Source of the DNA: Mytilus edulis
Lineage: Eukaryota > Mollusca > Bivalvia > Mytilida > Mytilidae
DNA length: 64,000 nucleotides
NCBI RefSeq assembly: GCF_963676685.1
Contig: NC_092350.1
Span: 70,000,502-70,064,501 of the forward strand
Reading direction: 5' to 3'
Shown: positions 1 through 10,654 of the stretch, piece by piece
Layout of the letters: the number at the start of each line of letters is the position of its first letter
How positions within the stretch are numbered: position 1 is the stretch's first letter
Notes under the pieces: model-generated
What the model saw: only the letters and a program-made list of their open reading frames with translations
What the model was told of the DNA's origin: nothing
The model's database searches: none
Translations under genes and position numbers: made by a program

Positions 1-361
1 CTTGACATATGGTGTGGATGTTTTTCTATCTGTTATTTTGCCTTCTTAATGCCTTTTTTGGGTATTTTTTATCGTTGAATTGATGTCTATTTACAATAAC
101 CCCACATTTCTAATTATACATACTTTTTTTGTAAGTATAAAACCCGTTGTACATTATCACTGCAAACTTCATTTCTGGGATCATGTTGTTAAAAAATAAT
201 ATTTGCATAAGCTTTATAAAGCTTAAATAAACATTTTATTTGTACCACTTGGTAATCGAACAAAAATCTCATAAATCTGTCTTTCCACAATTTGAAATTG
301 TGAAGTTAAAATGATCCCGTTTGAATGGTTTTACACTAGTCATTTTTGGGCCCGCTTTATA
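1..361. other. AT-rich flank; left half of an interrupted dispersed repeat
   Basis: No ORF with coding character. Positions about 308-361 match the middle of the mussel repeat family called family A here. That repeat continues at 5454 after the 5.1-kb element, so this flank is the left half of a split copy. The uninterrupted relative near 39040-39080 shows the same order of sequence without the insertion. Confidence 0.6.
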
Positions 362-1140
362 CACCCTGTATAACCCCGATACAAATGAAACCGGACGTTG
401 ACGCGTTCGAATCGAACACATCGTATAACACTGAGTTCAGACAGTAAGAAATTAATACTTTTAAAGAAAATCCAATATCTATTCTTCGGATATTTTGCTC
501 CAATATATTCTTTGCCATAATACTCATTAGTTACTAAAAGGTTTTTCAAATATGAGGAATTTTTATATACAAACATCAAACAACGCACGACGATATCAAT
601 GATAAAACGTGCTTGGTATTTTTAAATATTCAAAACTTAATGTTTCTTGTACCTCATAGTTTTTATAACATACATTTTTGAAAAAAGTTAAAATTAACAA
701 ACTTATAAAGGTCGTATGTTTGTGTTGTGTCTAGAAACAAAAAAATACACGTTTTAAAGTGTCTTTATTTTCATGTTGTGTACGCTTCGTTGTCATTACA
801 TCTTTTTATACTGTACGCTTCGTTGACACAATATTGCGTTTGTCAATGAATTTTGCGTGTATGAAATAATGCTTTGATATGATTATAACCAATATGCATG
901 TTTAAAAAATAAATAATTTACAACCATAACATGCAGACAGCAACCCATAATATCCGTTGTATTGTCGAAACACTCTTGGAGGTATTTTGTACATGTAAAA
1001 AAAAATCCTTATGTACATACGAAAGTTGAATTGGTAGAAATACATTAACTCGACAGATGCAAATATGACTAAGCATACATATACACACGTCCGATTTCTA
1101 ATTTGATAGCATTTTAGAAAAGGTTTACCATACGACAGTC

Positions 1141-1247
1141 AATGTACGGTTAGGGGTGGGTTAGTTGCCCGCTAACATGTTTAATCCCGCCATATTCTGT
1201 ATGTGCATGTCTAAAGCCAGGAGCTTGTAATCAGTGGCTATGTTATA
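1141..1247 (+). repeat. Family A dispersed repeat, partial
   Basis: Contains the family A core (CTAACATGTTTAATCCCGCC) followed by the degraded 'caggagcttgtaatcagtgg' stretch. It aligns with copies at 4135, 36075 and 38870 (same strand) and 10990, 11892 and 48465 (opposite strand). Confidence 0.6.
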
Positions 1248-1394
1248 GTTATTGACCAAGCAAGTCGGTATATGCCATTTAATCTGCACAGCACGAGATG
1301 ACCCAATAACCCGAACGACGTAGGAGTTCGGGTTATTGGGTCATCTCGTGCTGTGCAGATTAAACGGCATATACCGATTTGATTGGCCAATAAC
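1248..1394. repeat. Near-perfect palindrome (hairpin element)
   Basis: Two arms of about 70 bp separated by a few bases. The inner ~55 bp of each arm pairs almost perfectly (the arm centred on CACGAGATGACCCAATAACC and its complement); the outer ~15 bp carries about three mismatches. The open frame at 1336-1560 that runs through it is a by-product of the palindrome. Confidence 0.8.
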
Positions 1395-1677
1395 TGTTTT
1401 AACACATGACGCAATCAATTTACGTGAACGTTTTAGAAACGTGGACGTTATTCCGCAATCCACGGATCCTAGGAAAGTTTCTTGTAGGGTAAAGAAAGGG
1501 GGAAATACGACTTTGGTAAGTTTTAAATTAATATTTTTTTTATATTTAGACTCATTCTAAAATGGCGATTTAATGGTATATTTTATTTTTTATCGTTACC
1601 GTTAAATTTATTTCCAATTTTTATTTAATTGGTGACGATTAAGACTTTGACAAATTGTGTACTTTCAAATCGGTGTA

Positions 1678-1843
1678 CAGTGGCGGATCCAGGGGGAGGG
1701 TTCCGGGGGTGGGGGGTGGGGGGGGGGGGTTGGAACCCCCTTATTTTTTTACGATCAATGCATTTGATGGGGGACATATAGTTGGACCCCCCTTTGTCCT
1801 GGGTTTGGAACTCCCCTTTTTAAAATTGCTGGATCCAACCCTG
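1678..1843 (+). mobile_element. CAGTGG short TIR element, copy 1
   Basis: Starts CAGTGGCGGATCCAG and ends with a decayed complement (CTGGATCCAACCCTG). The interior carries the family signature: G-run, 'ggttggaacccccttatttt', 'gatcaatgcatttgatgggg', C-run. The flanking 5-bp duplication GTGTA lies at 1673-1677 and 1844-1848. It is non-coding and lies inside the 5.1-kb element. Confidence 0.85.
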
Positions 1844-2494
1844 GTGTATGAAAAAAAAAAAACATAACTGCAAGGGTTATTGAGTTTAAATTTAGATAAC
1901 TTGCGTTTGAATTTCTTTCCCTCAATGATATACTTAGAGAAAAAAAGAAACGAGGAAGATGTTATATTACCTAGATTTAAAATGTTAAATAAACAGAAAA
2001 TACGTTTCTCTTTCAAAACCTTTTACTCCCCGCAACCCCCCTCCCCCATCCCATTTCTTTTTATTTACTGTAAAACTTTTTAAGACACAACCATCTAAAT
2101 GAAGTCTGATTGAGCTCCAGCTAATCACCCTGTTTTAAAACAAACTTTAAATATGGTCCTCATTAAATTCGATCCAAAAATAGTCCCTTTATAGGAATAG
2201 ATATTCAAAAAGTCGTTACAAATTCCATTGAGTCTGAGCATAATCCAAATCAGATTTCTTTTATTCGGATATTCTTAGATACATTTCTTTTTTTGGCAGA
2301 AATTACCAAAAAATGTTTTAACTTTCTTTCTAACTTTAAAACACTGATTTAGATTTGCGTTGTACACAAAATATAATAAAATAGTTTATGTCCCAGCTTA
2401 GATAAAAAAAACATAAAGGAATGAGAAACCTTTCTTTTAACTATTTTGAAACTACAATGTTTGTACGAAGTTCAACTTTGTCGTAATTTGAAGG

Positions 2495-2664
2495 CAGATG
2501 GCGGATTCAGGGGTGGGGGCGAACAGGTCGTTAACCCTTGGATTGGACAAAATATCGTGTTTTAGCTCAAAATCGTTAATATTGTCTTTAGTCTCGATAC
2601 ACTCGATGATATGTTTTTTAAATTGATAGAATAACGCCCCTTTCAAAATCCAGGAACCGCCCCT
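2495..2664 (+). mobile_element. CAGTGG short TIR element, divergent copy
   Basis: Starts CAGATGGCGGATTCAG and ends CCAGGAACCGCCCCT. The interior is strongly diverged and has lost most of the G and C runs. The flanks read GAAGG and AAAGG, a four-of-five match for a target duplication. Confidence 0.55.
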
Positions 2665-2829
2665 AAAGGTAAAAATAGATTTGAACTGTGCAGTATATCT
2701 GAGGTAGTTAATGCACACCTTTGCTGTGCATTATCCAGATTATAGCACAGTAAGAACAAAGAGATTTTACTCTTGCCATGTGTTAAATATATTTTTGTGT
2801 TCACTATTTTGTGCCAAAATTAGGCTGTT

Positions 2830-2985
2830 AGTTTTCTATTATGATTTGTTTTACATTTGTCATTTCTGTGTGATTTTTTAGCTGACTATGCAGTATGGGC
2901 TTTGTTCATTGTTGAAGGACGTACGGGGACCTATAGTTGTTCATTTTTGTGTCGTCTGGTCTCTTGCGAAGAGTTGTTTCAATAT
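2830..2985 (+). repeat. Family A dispersed repeat, central part
   Basis: Matches the family A middle: 'agctgactatgcagtatggg', 'tgttgaaggacgtac', 'ggtctcttgcgaagagttgt'. Orientation is opposite to the copies inside the 900-bp tandem units at 10.7-12.5 kb. Confidence 0.65.
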
Positions 2986-3836
2986 CACATATTCTTTTTG
3001 ATGTAGACGGCAATCAAAAACAATTAATGGATTATAGGCTTTTGGCCTGAATCTCAGAGGCGGGTCCAAGGGGGTTATAGATTACAATAGAGTTACATTA
3101 GGGCTAGAGAATATGTGTATACAATGAACATGTAACTTATAGCCGTCAATAGTAATACAGTTTCTTTAATGTAAAAATATAAATATGAAGAGATACTTCC
3201 TAATATTAATGGAAATGCTTTCTTCGATTATGTTTTTTTTGTTTGTTTAATTTTTAAGGTATACATATTATGCTTAGTTTCCTCGAACATTACAGTCTTT
3301 CTACTGTGATGCCAAAATCTACTTGATTGGTAATTCTGGTACTTTCAGCACCTTAAAGTCTATACCCATCCATATGCATTTCATTCAAATTTTGACTTAT
3401 TTCGGAGAAGACCAAAAGGACCATATTTATATTTCCCAGTTACATTTGGTGTCATCGGTAAATTATGCAATTGAGCAACGCATCAATCATCAACCTAGCT
3501 ACCCTTAGACATTTGCTTTGTTTCTTCTATCATGTCTTAATAGTTATCAATAAAAAATTGAAACGTTTCACAGTTGATACTTAACAATTTCTGGACCCAC
3601 AAAGTAGAAACAGATACTACATGTAGGTCCTGGAAGGAGGCCCTCCGGAATTACGTCAGGGAAGTTTGGACTGCCACTGGATAAAATGAGGTATATTGAA
3701 TAAGGACGCAAATGTTGCCTTTCAACAGGCCATTTATGGACCTCTCAAACAGTTTTTCAAAGGTTCGTAAAGTACACGAGACATTGGATCGTATATTCCC
3801 ATTCGTCTTTTGTCGATATTTTATGTATACTTCTTA

Positions 3837-3963
3837 ATATTAGTCAGACCGTACGCGTATGGTCCGACCGTATGAGTATTTTGAAAAAGTACGCATACGG
3901 CCCAGACCGTACGCGTACGGTCCAAATACTCATACAGTCTGGAACATATTCAGTGACTAATAC
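3837..3963. repeat. Palindromic element built of GTACGCGTACGG-type sub-repeats
   Basis: The stretch begins TTAGTCAGACCGTACGC and ends with the complementary TGACTAA. Inside are several direct and inverted copies of a CpG-rich 12-16-mer (CGTACGCGTA/TGGTC). CpG density is far above the surroundings. Non-coding. Confidence 0.6.
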
Positions 3964-4134
3964 TTTAAATACATGATTTACCTCTTAGTTTTAATTCGCT
4001 TTGAAATAACTATCAGTTACTACAATTACTCCTTTGTCGATGTTTTATGTATATGGTTTTTGTGCCTTGTACCGACATTTTGAGTTGAGCCAATTGCAAC
4101 TGTACAGGGTTTTTTATGGGTTTTTTTATAAGTT

Positions 4135-4490
4135 GTGCTGTTACACCAGTGTCCCAGGTTAAGGAGAGGGTTGGGGGCTCACATGTTTAATCCTGCCGCA
4201 TTTTTTTCGTGTCGGTCCTACGTCATGGACCAGTATAACATAGGTTATATAGATCTGTCATATTTTTTTCTTTGATAAATAATCACTAAGTTATAAATAA
4301 ATAACCGTTAGTTTTCTCGTTTTTATTTTTTCACATTTTTTTTTTATATCGGTGTCTTTTATAGCCAACTATATGGTATAGGTTTTCCTCACTGTTAAAT
4401 GTTGTACATTGGACTATAATAATAGCTTTATTCACCACTTCATTTAAACTTTGGTGGAAAGTTGTATCACTGGCCATCACACCACATATA
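4135..4490 (+). repeat. Family A dispersed repeat, near full length but decayed
   Basis: Contains in order the TGTCCCAGGTTAAGGAGAGG start, 'catgtttaatcctgccgca', 'ccgttagttttctcgttttt' and the terminal 'agttgtatcactggccatca' block, corresponding to the consensus seen at 36075 and 39000. Non-coding. Confidence 0.65.
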
Positions 4491-5453
4491 AAAAGCTTTA
4501 TATGTAAAAAAAAAAAAAAAACAACAAAAAAACAAAAAACACCACCCATAGATAAATCAGTTGGAATGCCATCTAAGGCATTCGGCAAACTGAGTTCAAT
4601 GAGCTCCTAAGTCTGCTTTCGTCTATGCGAATTTGGACCAACATCAGAATTTGGAAGAGCCTCAGATTGTGAAAAGGAAGTGATTAATGTTTTAATGACT
4701 GTTCTATACTTTTTGTAACTTTATTTCCTCTGGAATATATTTATTAACTGTTCATTTCATCTGGAATTACGTTGAAAGTCCCAATTTTCAATAGAAACAT
4801 TTCTATTAGATGTACGCTGGTTAAACACTGCAATTTTGGCTTTGGGTGACTGGTGATTTAAGTTCAACTATTTTGACTAATTCAACGGATAAACATTTAC
4901 AATAAAATACAGAAAAAATGGTCGCCATCATCTCGAATACCTTGACAAGAAAGTGATTTTTGACGGTTTTTGTCAACGAACTGTACAGTGATTTTTAAAA
5001 ACGTACAACGAACGCGACACATTTAGTGGAACGAACAATACAGTAAGAGAAAACTTATTTACTATGATATTGCGTTTATTCTTAGTTCTAGGGAACATTT
5101 GAAGGCACGTAGTAATTCAAAGTATAGTTATTTATTATTGCTTAAGGTATCAATACGCAAAGGTGTATGCACGAAAAGATATTCAGCATTGTTTATCTCA
5201 TAAAACGTATGAAATTGCAGCATGTCTGTGCGTTTTGCATCTAGCAGTTTTATCAAACGTTCTATGCAATATCTAAAACTAACAACAATTGTATAATTGA
5301 ATAAATAAACTAGCATGCACATTGACATAGTTATTTATACTCAAATAAGTTCTAGAGAGGCATTCGAAATTGTTGTCATCCTAAATATTGTCCTGATTAT
5401 CGCTTCGAACGCGTCAACGTCCGGTTTCATTTGTATCGGGGTTATACGGGGTG

Positions 5454-5600
5454 TTATAGCTTGTAGGTCGGTGTAAGCCAAGGTTCCGTATTGAAGACCG
5501 TACTTTGACCTACAATGGTTTACTTTTATATAATGTTACGTGAATGGAGAGTATAGTCTCATTTGCACTCTAAATATATTTACTAGTTAATACTAGTGGT
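5454..5600 (+). repeat. Right half of the family A copy split by the 5.1-kb element
   Basis: Starts at the TTATA duplication and continues 'gcttgtaggtcggtgtaagc', matching 'gcttgttgttcggtgcatgt' of the uninterrupted copy near 39073. It ends with the family's 'catttgcactc' block. Confidence 0.7.
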
Positions 5601-7999
5601 AAAATCAAATATTCTTTATTCACCATATGTTCCATGTTAAGCTAGCCGATGCAACTTTTTAGTCTTTAGTGTGTGTGTTTAGTTTTAATTTTGTCAAGGA
5701 ATAATTGCCAAAAAGACCTTTAAAAATAAACGTGTCTGTCTAACACAAATCCTTTCTACCCCCCCCCCCCCCCCTTTTTGTTTTTTAATTCGGTAATGAA
5801 ACTTGACATGATTTATTTATTTACCACTTCTGGAAAGTTTGTGGCTTAACAGGGTAAATATCTTACAGTGAAGGTCAAGGTCAAAAATAAGTTGAATTAG
5901 TCAAACCCTATGCGTTTGTAGAAAAAAAAAAGTTTTCGCTTTCTAATTTTCAAACCCTTTAGAGTTTGTAATGCAACTTGATATTTGGTTCCACTTCTAG
6001 AAGGTGGTGTCACGTACAAGGTAGAAAACCCTCCAGTAAAGGTGAAGGCCAACAGCCTAGTTCAACTAATCACCTCTATGCACATGAAGAAAGTCTGTTT
6101 CCGCTTAAAAAACACCGAGAAAACCATACTTAAAAGTCATGAACAGAACCATCGCTGTGACACTGTCTTTGTGCATCTAATACTCAAATCCCGTAGCAGT
6201 TTAAAGTGGAATAAGTGGTATACATCAGAAAAGTTCTGTGTTAACGAGATATTGACGCTTAAATCTACGTCATATATACGGCATTTGATGCATACTTGTT
6301 CTATTTGCATTCATACCACATCTCCATATCTTAATAATTTCATATTTTTAAGAGTTAGGAGGGAACTGCAAAACATGAAGACAGCTGGTTTTGATATTAA
6401 TTTAATGAAATTGATATTGATACATAAATAGTATGAGAATAATGGCAAAAATTTAAATAAATTCTGAATGATATTATACATATATATGAAAACATTGGAT
6501 GTGCATGATATATGAAAGAATACGATTTTGGTATCTACACTCCCGACATTTCTGAAATTGCTTGTCACTGATAGAACTGACGAATTATTCGAGTCGAAAG
6601 TTTTTAAGTATCTGTGAAACAGAAACTGATTTTGAAGGATTCTATTGACCTTTTGGTATTGCTAAAATCTACCATAGTACAGATAATTTAAAGAAACGAA
6701 ATATTGTAACTCGACATATTTTCGCAGATACTTTGGAATGTAAACAGGAACTATCATTCACGCCTTGCAAATCTTGAAGCAAAATTTGGCTAAAAATAGG
6801 AAAAATACATCATCGAAAGTTACTATATTTTTATCGTATTCGTATGGTCCTTATTATATGCTCTACATGATATTGTCACGTGGCTAACAATGGACCCGAC
6901 AGAATCAATTTTGGCAATAAAAAAATCTTTTCTAAAATTTGAATACATTGTTATAGTTGCCGATCCGGTGTTTTTATATAACTCGTACTGATTAAAACTG
7001 ACCGAAAATGATAAGATTTATGTATGGTCTGATTAGGCATAATGGCAAATGCATTGTTTTTCTGTGGCTCGTCACAATCGGAAATCCTCGGGTGAATTCG
7101 CCACTCGTCTTCGTCTGAATGACATTCGACAATCATCGGTAGAATCCGCTACTCTCCTTCTATCCTTAGATGAGGGTACGGAATCGGCCGAGTTTAGACG
7201 AATGCTTAGAAGAAAGGTACGGAGTTGGGACGAATTTGGCAAGTCATATGAAATAATCGAAGAGTAATCGAAAGACGTAAAAAGTGTCGACACTAAGCAC
7301 TAGAGGGACGTCCGAAAAGCACAATAAGCAATCGAAAAATTGTTTTACCCTCTCCCGCATGATTTTAAGACTTTAAGTATGACGAGAGACAGATTAATAT
7401 TCTAAAGCTATTTTTTTTTCTTCTGATTTTCAAAACATTGTTCATGAAGCATATATCAAGTATAGAGACGATAGTCATGTGAGAGCCTCTAGTATTATTT
7501 ATTATACAAGAATATTATTAATCTAATAAACTTATTTAATGCTACATATTGTTGTTGAGAACAATTAAAAACATACAATATTGCAATCGTTTAACTTGTT
7601 ATACGTAGATTTTGCATTGAAAGAAACCTGCCACCAAAATGGATTAATTTGTAAAGTAAAAGAAATAAAGCTAAATTGCGATAAATAATGTTTTGAATTG
7701 TGCCTGATGTGAAATATTTTTTTGGAAATTTGTCGCTTAATGTCAAAGTTAATTGAGCTCCATTACTAGCTAATATGAACATATCTTTGTTAAAAAAAAA
7801 TCAAAAATATTACCATTATAAACATAAATTCATTGACTGTATGTTAATATCAGCCACTTTTAGTTTTTCGAAATTCACGTTAAATAGTATGAAAATAATG
7901 TTAGTGTAAAAAGTAAGAGAGGAAATCGTTGATTTAAATAAGCTAATTAAAAAATCTTAAACAAGTTAGAGAAACGGTAAAGTTTCAATTTTGACGACT
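5601..7999. other. Intergenic, no supported gene
   Basis: Contains a 16-base C run near 5760 and two diverged units of roughly 140 bp (about 5800-5930 and 5945-6065) sharing 'gtaatg(a/c)aacttgatat' and 'ccacttctgga'. A 148-codon open frame at 5985-6431 starts inside the second unit and has no recognisable domain. A 72-codon frame at 7049-7267 overlaps an equally long frame on the other strand and is not called. Confidence 0.4.
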
Positions 8000-8249
8000 A
8001 AACTTTAACTCGGTCATATATAATACTGAATACAATATAATACAAATATATCTAATAAATTAATTTTGCTACTAAGACCGCGATCACAAGTACTAATAAC
8101 CCAAAGCCAATCAAAATTTTCATGTTGTCAGACTGGGCCTTTTCTAACTGTAGTTCAAGGTCATTAATTTTGGATTTCTCTTGCGTAACGTCTTCGTGGA
8201 CTTTGGTCGGTTCGTTGTTGGAATGTTGGCTTTCATTAGGTTCGGTAAA
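7906..8249 (-). pseudogene. Duplicated 3' end of the coiled-coil gene (partial copy)
   Basis: A tandem copy, offset by 325 bp, of the last ~64 codons plus 3' UTR of the gene at 8377-9264. Read on the minus strand it ends with the same membrane anchor and stop (8052-8054). A few coding changes separate the copies (Asp to Asn, Ile to Val, Leu to Gln). It has no start codon, so it is a broken copy, or an unused or alternative terminal segment. No clear splice acceptor precedes it. Confidence 0.75.
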
Positions 8250-8376
8250 AAGTAAGAGAGAAAATTTAAATAAGCCTTATCTTAAACAAGTTAGAGATAC
8301 AGTAAAGTTTCAATTTTGACGACTAAAATTTAACTCGGTCATATATAATACTGAATACAATATAATACAAATATAT

Positions 8377-9264
8377 CTAATAAATTAATTTTGCTACTAA
8401 GACCGCGATCACAAGTACTAATAACCCAAAGCCAATCAAAATTTTCATGTTGTCAGACAGGGCCTTTTCTAACTGTAGTTCAAGGTCATTAATTTTGGAT
8501 TTCTCTTGCGTAACGTCTTCGTGGATTTTGGTCGGTTCGTTGTTGGAATGTTGGCTTTCATCAGGTTCGGTAGATTTAGGACTTTTGCTCAAGTCATTTA
8601 ATTGTTTCTGACATTTCTCCAGCTGTATTCTCAAAGACATCAACTCTTCATTCTTTCTACTTATTTCTTTCTTTAATACCTCCATCTGCACTTTACCACC
8701 TTCGGGATCTACAGAAATTTCAGAACCAGCTTCCGGTATCGTTTGGAGATTGTCAAATTTACGTTGCAGCTCTGACAAAGATGATTTCAGCTGAGAGTTT
8801 TCGTCTCGCATCTCTTTTATTTTTTCCGACTTCAATGTAATAGAATCTTTTGCAGTCGCCAGATTATCCTTAAGATCACCTATTTCCATGTGGAGATTAT
8901 TTATCGTCATCCCCCCTTTATGCAGTGTTTCTTTTATTTCAATAACCGTTTCATCTTTTAACCGGAGTTGCTCTTTAAGAGAACTTACAACTTCCGGCGA
9001 ATTCTCCTGTGTCTGATTGTTGTTCTTTAATTGAGTTACCTCCCCTGTAAGTGTATCTATTTGTTCATCCTTTTCTTCTATATCGTTTGTCAATTCATCT
9101 ATGCGTTTCTGAAAACCTTTACGAGCCTCTTTCACAGTTTCCTCTGTTTCTTCAAGACTTTCTTCTAATAAATCTTTCTCTTCACGAAGTTTTGACAATT
9201 CTTGATCTTTTTCCACTAATTGTTGTTTAAGCTTAATTATTTCATCGTTTTGATCAGAATCCAT
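8377..9264 (-). CDS. Coiled-coil tail-anchored membrane protein
   Basis: An uninterrupted 295-codon frame. Residues ~5-180 and ~190-275 are rich in Glu, Lys, Leu and Gln with heptad spacing, indicating long coiled coils broken by a Pro/Gly/Ser linker near 175-190 and a second polar linker near 225-250. A single hydrophobic segment at about 272-293 (MKILIGFGLLVLVIAVLVAK) is followed by three residues, so this is a C-terminal tail anchor with a cytosolic N-terminus. There is no signal peptide. The start is the first Met after a splice acceptor at 9350-9351 (TTTCGTTTTAG), so an upstream non-coding exon is likely. The function is not recognised. Tail-anchored coiled coils often tether organelles or vesicles, but that is family-level inference only. 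The real 3' end is tandemly duplicated just downstream. Confidence 0.8.
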   Translation of the reverse strand: MDSDQNDEIIKLKQQLVEKDQELSKLREEKDLLEESLEETEETVKEARKGFQKRIDELTNDIEEKDEQIDTLTGEVTQLKNNNQTQENSPEVVSSLKEQLRLKDETVIEIKETLHKGGMTINNLHMEIGDLKDNLATAKDSITLKSEKIKEMRDENSQLKSSLSELQRKFDNLQTIPEAGSEISVDPEGGKVQMEVLKKEISRKNEELMSLRIQLEKCQKQLNDLSKSPKSTEPDESQHSNNEPTKIHEDVTQEKSKINDLELQLEKALSDNMKILIGFGLLVLVIAVLVAKLIY

Positions 9265-9349
9265 CGTAGGCGTGTTAATTTCTAGGGCGATGGCTTTTTC
9301 TTGTGTTATCTGATGTTATGACGGGAGTTTCTTGTTACGAATCATTTAC
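9265..9349 (-). other. Probable 5' UTR of the coiled-coil gene
   Basis: Lies between a good acceptor (polypyrimidine tract then TTTTAG, minus strand) and the ATG at 9264. No in-frame upstream Met is seen. Confidence 0.5.
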
Positions 9350-9351
9350 CT

Positions 9352-10139
9352 AAAACGAAAACAATAACATGTGATGAAATAATGAATTAATGAACACTTT
9401 ATCATCATTATGCATAACACAAACGATATAAGTAATAATGAGAATTAACACTTCACAGAGCTTACATTCTCAGGCATACTACTATTTTCTTTTGACAATC
9501 CCATCTTAGCAAAACTTGTATATGAATAACCGGAACTGTTGAGTAAACCTAAATGAGACAACATTCTTACAAAAATATTTATACGTATCTTACAATGATG
9601 TTGTCTGCTTTGAACAAAACAAACATACAGGATTTTTACAGGAATTTAATTAAGAAACATAATGTGTTTTTTTAATTGCCCTTTGTTAACAAATCTTTAA
9701 TTGTTTTACAAAGAATTAAGAATCATACACATATTAGACAATAACTTTTAATTTTATTTGAGAAAAAAAAAACATAACACAGGCGCTTCAGGGATTGACA
9801 CTCTCTCCCTTTTTTCTCTCTCTATTTTGAGTACTAGTATATATTTTGTTATTATTAATATTTCAACTTATTTTTTTGTGTTTTTACTGCTTTAAATATC
9901 TATATAGTCGTACAGTACATGTAGTAACATGTGCTGCCCTATTATTCTTAGTTCCAATTAACATTCCAACAAACAAATAAAAACGGGGCAGGGGTTCAAC
10001 GTCACATTTTTGTGGAATGTATTGTGTACTGGTGTATCATAATAATGTCTCTATTTGTCGTAGCGTTGTCATTTTTTTCGATTATGTTCTATTCCCGTTT
10101 CTATATCAAAATGTTTTACTCCGTTTAGCCAAAGTCTAT
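9352..10139. other. AT-rich intergenic sequence
   Basis: No ORF or structured repeat beyond poly-A runs and a short CT-rich tract near 9800-9830. Confidence 0.5.
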
Positions 10140-10203
10140 GAACATGCAGTAACAACACACAGTATTCAATCTCCATAATGTTCTTAAAATCAGAAGGAAA
10201 CAT
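10140..10203 (+). repeat. Left arm of inverted repeat framing the 900-bp tandem units
   Basis: Pairs in reverse complement with 12590-12656. Shared blocks are GAACATG(C/T)AGTAAC, ACACACAGTATTC and AAAATCAGAAGGAAACAT, with a few base differences and a short gap. Confidence 0.65.
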
Positions 10204-10292
10204 ATTCACTCAAATATCATGTTGACGAAGCGGAGTGCCTTTCATCTTTATGACTGGCTATACAACTATTTGAATTTACAAATTTATTTTAA

Positions 10293-10565
10293 GGTGGTAC
10301 CCAACACTTTCACTAAAATTAATTTGGCTCGTTTAATTATCATAAAATTTTGACAAAGTATTCACTTTGACCCTTTGACAAAAGTATAAAAATTTTAAAT
10401 TTTTTGAACCAACCGTTTTGTCAGAAAAATTACACTGGTTATTTGGCAATTTGACAAACACCAATTTTGATCATTGAGAAGCTTAATATTCCTTTTACAA
10501 CACAACGTAATTAAAACGTTTAGCTGACTTTACAGAGTTATCTCCCTGTAGTGTTAGGTACCACC
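10293..10565. mobile_element. 273-bp MITE flanked by TTAA (piggyBac-type target)
   Basis: The ends are inverted: GGTGGTACCCAACAC and GTGTTAGGTACCACC. TTAA lies immediately outside on both sides (10289-10292 and 10566-10569). A second, partly decayed copy at about 37893-38140 runs in the opposite orientation. TTAA target duplications are characteristic of piggyBac-like transposases; assignment by target site only. Confidence 0.7.
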
Positions 10566-10654
10566 TTAAGAAACTCAATTCCTTTGATTTGGCATGTATA
10601 TTTTCTAGCCTTTCGCATGAGTTTTTTTGTCTTGGGTCACGGTAAGATTTAAAA

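Larger units (their letters stand above)
362..5453. mobile_element. 5.1-kb terminal-inverted-repeat DNA element with 5-bp target duplication
   Basis: The ends are 53-bp inverted repeats (362-414 and 5401-5453) that differ at two positions. Both start CACCC(T/C)GTATAACCCCG and run through ACGTTGACGCGTTCGAA. TTATA flanks both sides (357-361 and 5454-5458). Removing the element and one TTATA restores a continuous family A repeat, as seen near 39050. The interior has no ORF resembling a transposase and carries other repeats (CAGTGG elements at 1678 and 2495, family A fragments, palindromes). It is therefore probably a non-autonomous or decayed DNA transposon with nested insertions. The superfamily is undetermined: CAC termini with a 5-bp duplication are compatible with Transib-like elements, but this is only a suggestion. 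Confidence 0.82.

Noticed and set aside
5985-6431. 148-codon open frame on the plus strand
   Set aside because: Begins inside a degenerate repeat unit, has no domain, no synonymous relative and no splice or leader context.
7049-7293. Overlapping 72- and 73-codon frames on both strands
   Set aside because: Neither strand shows a domain; the compositional pattern (frequent CGAAT-type motifs) keeps both strands open.
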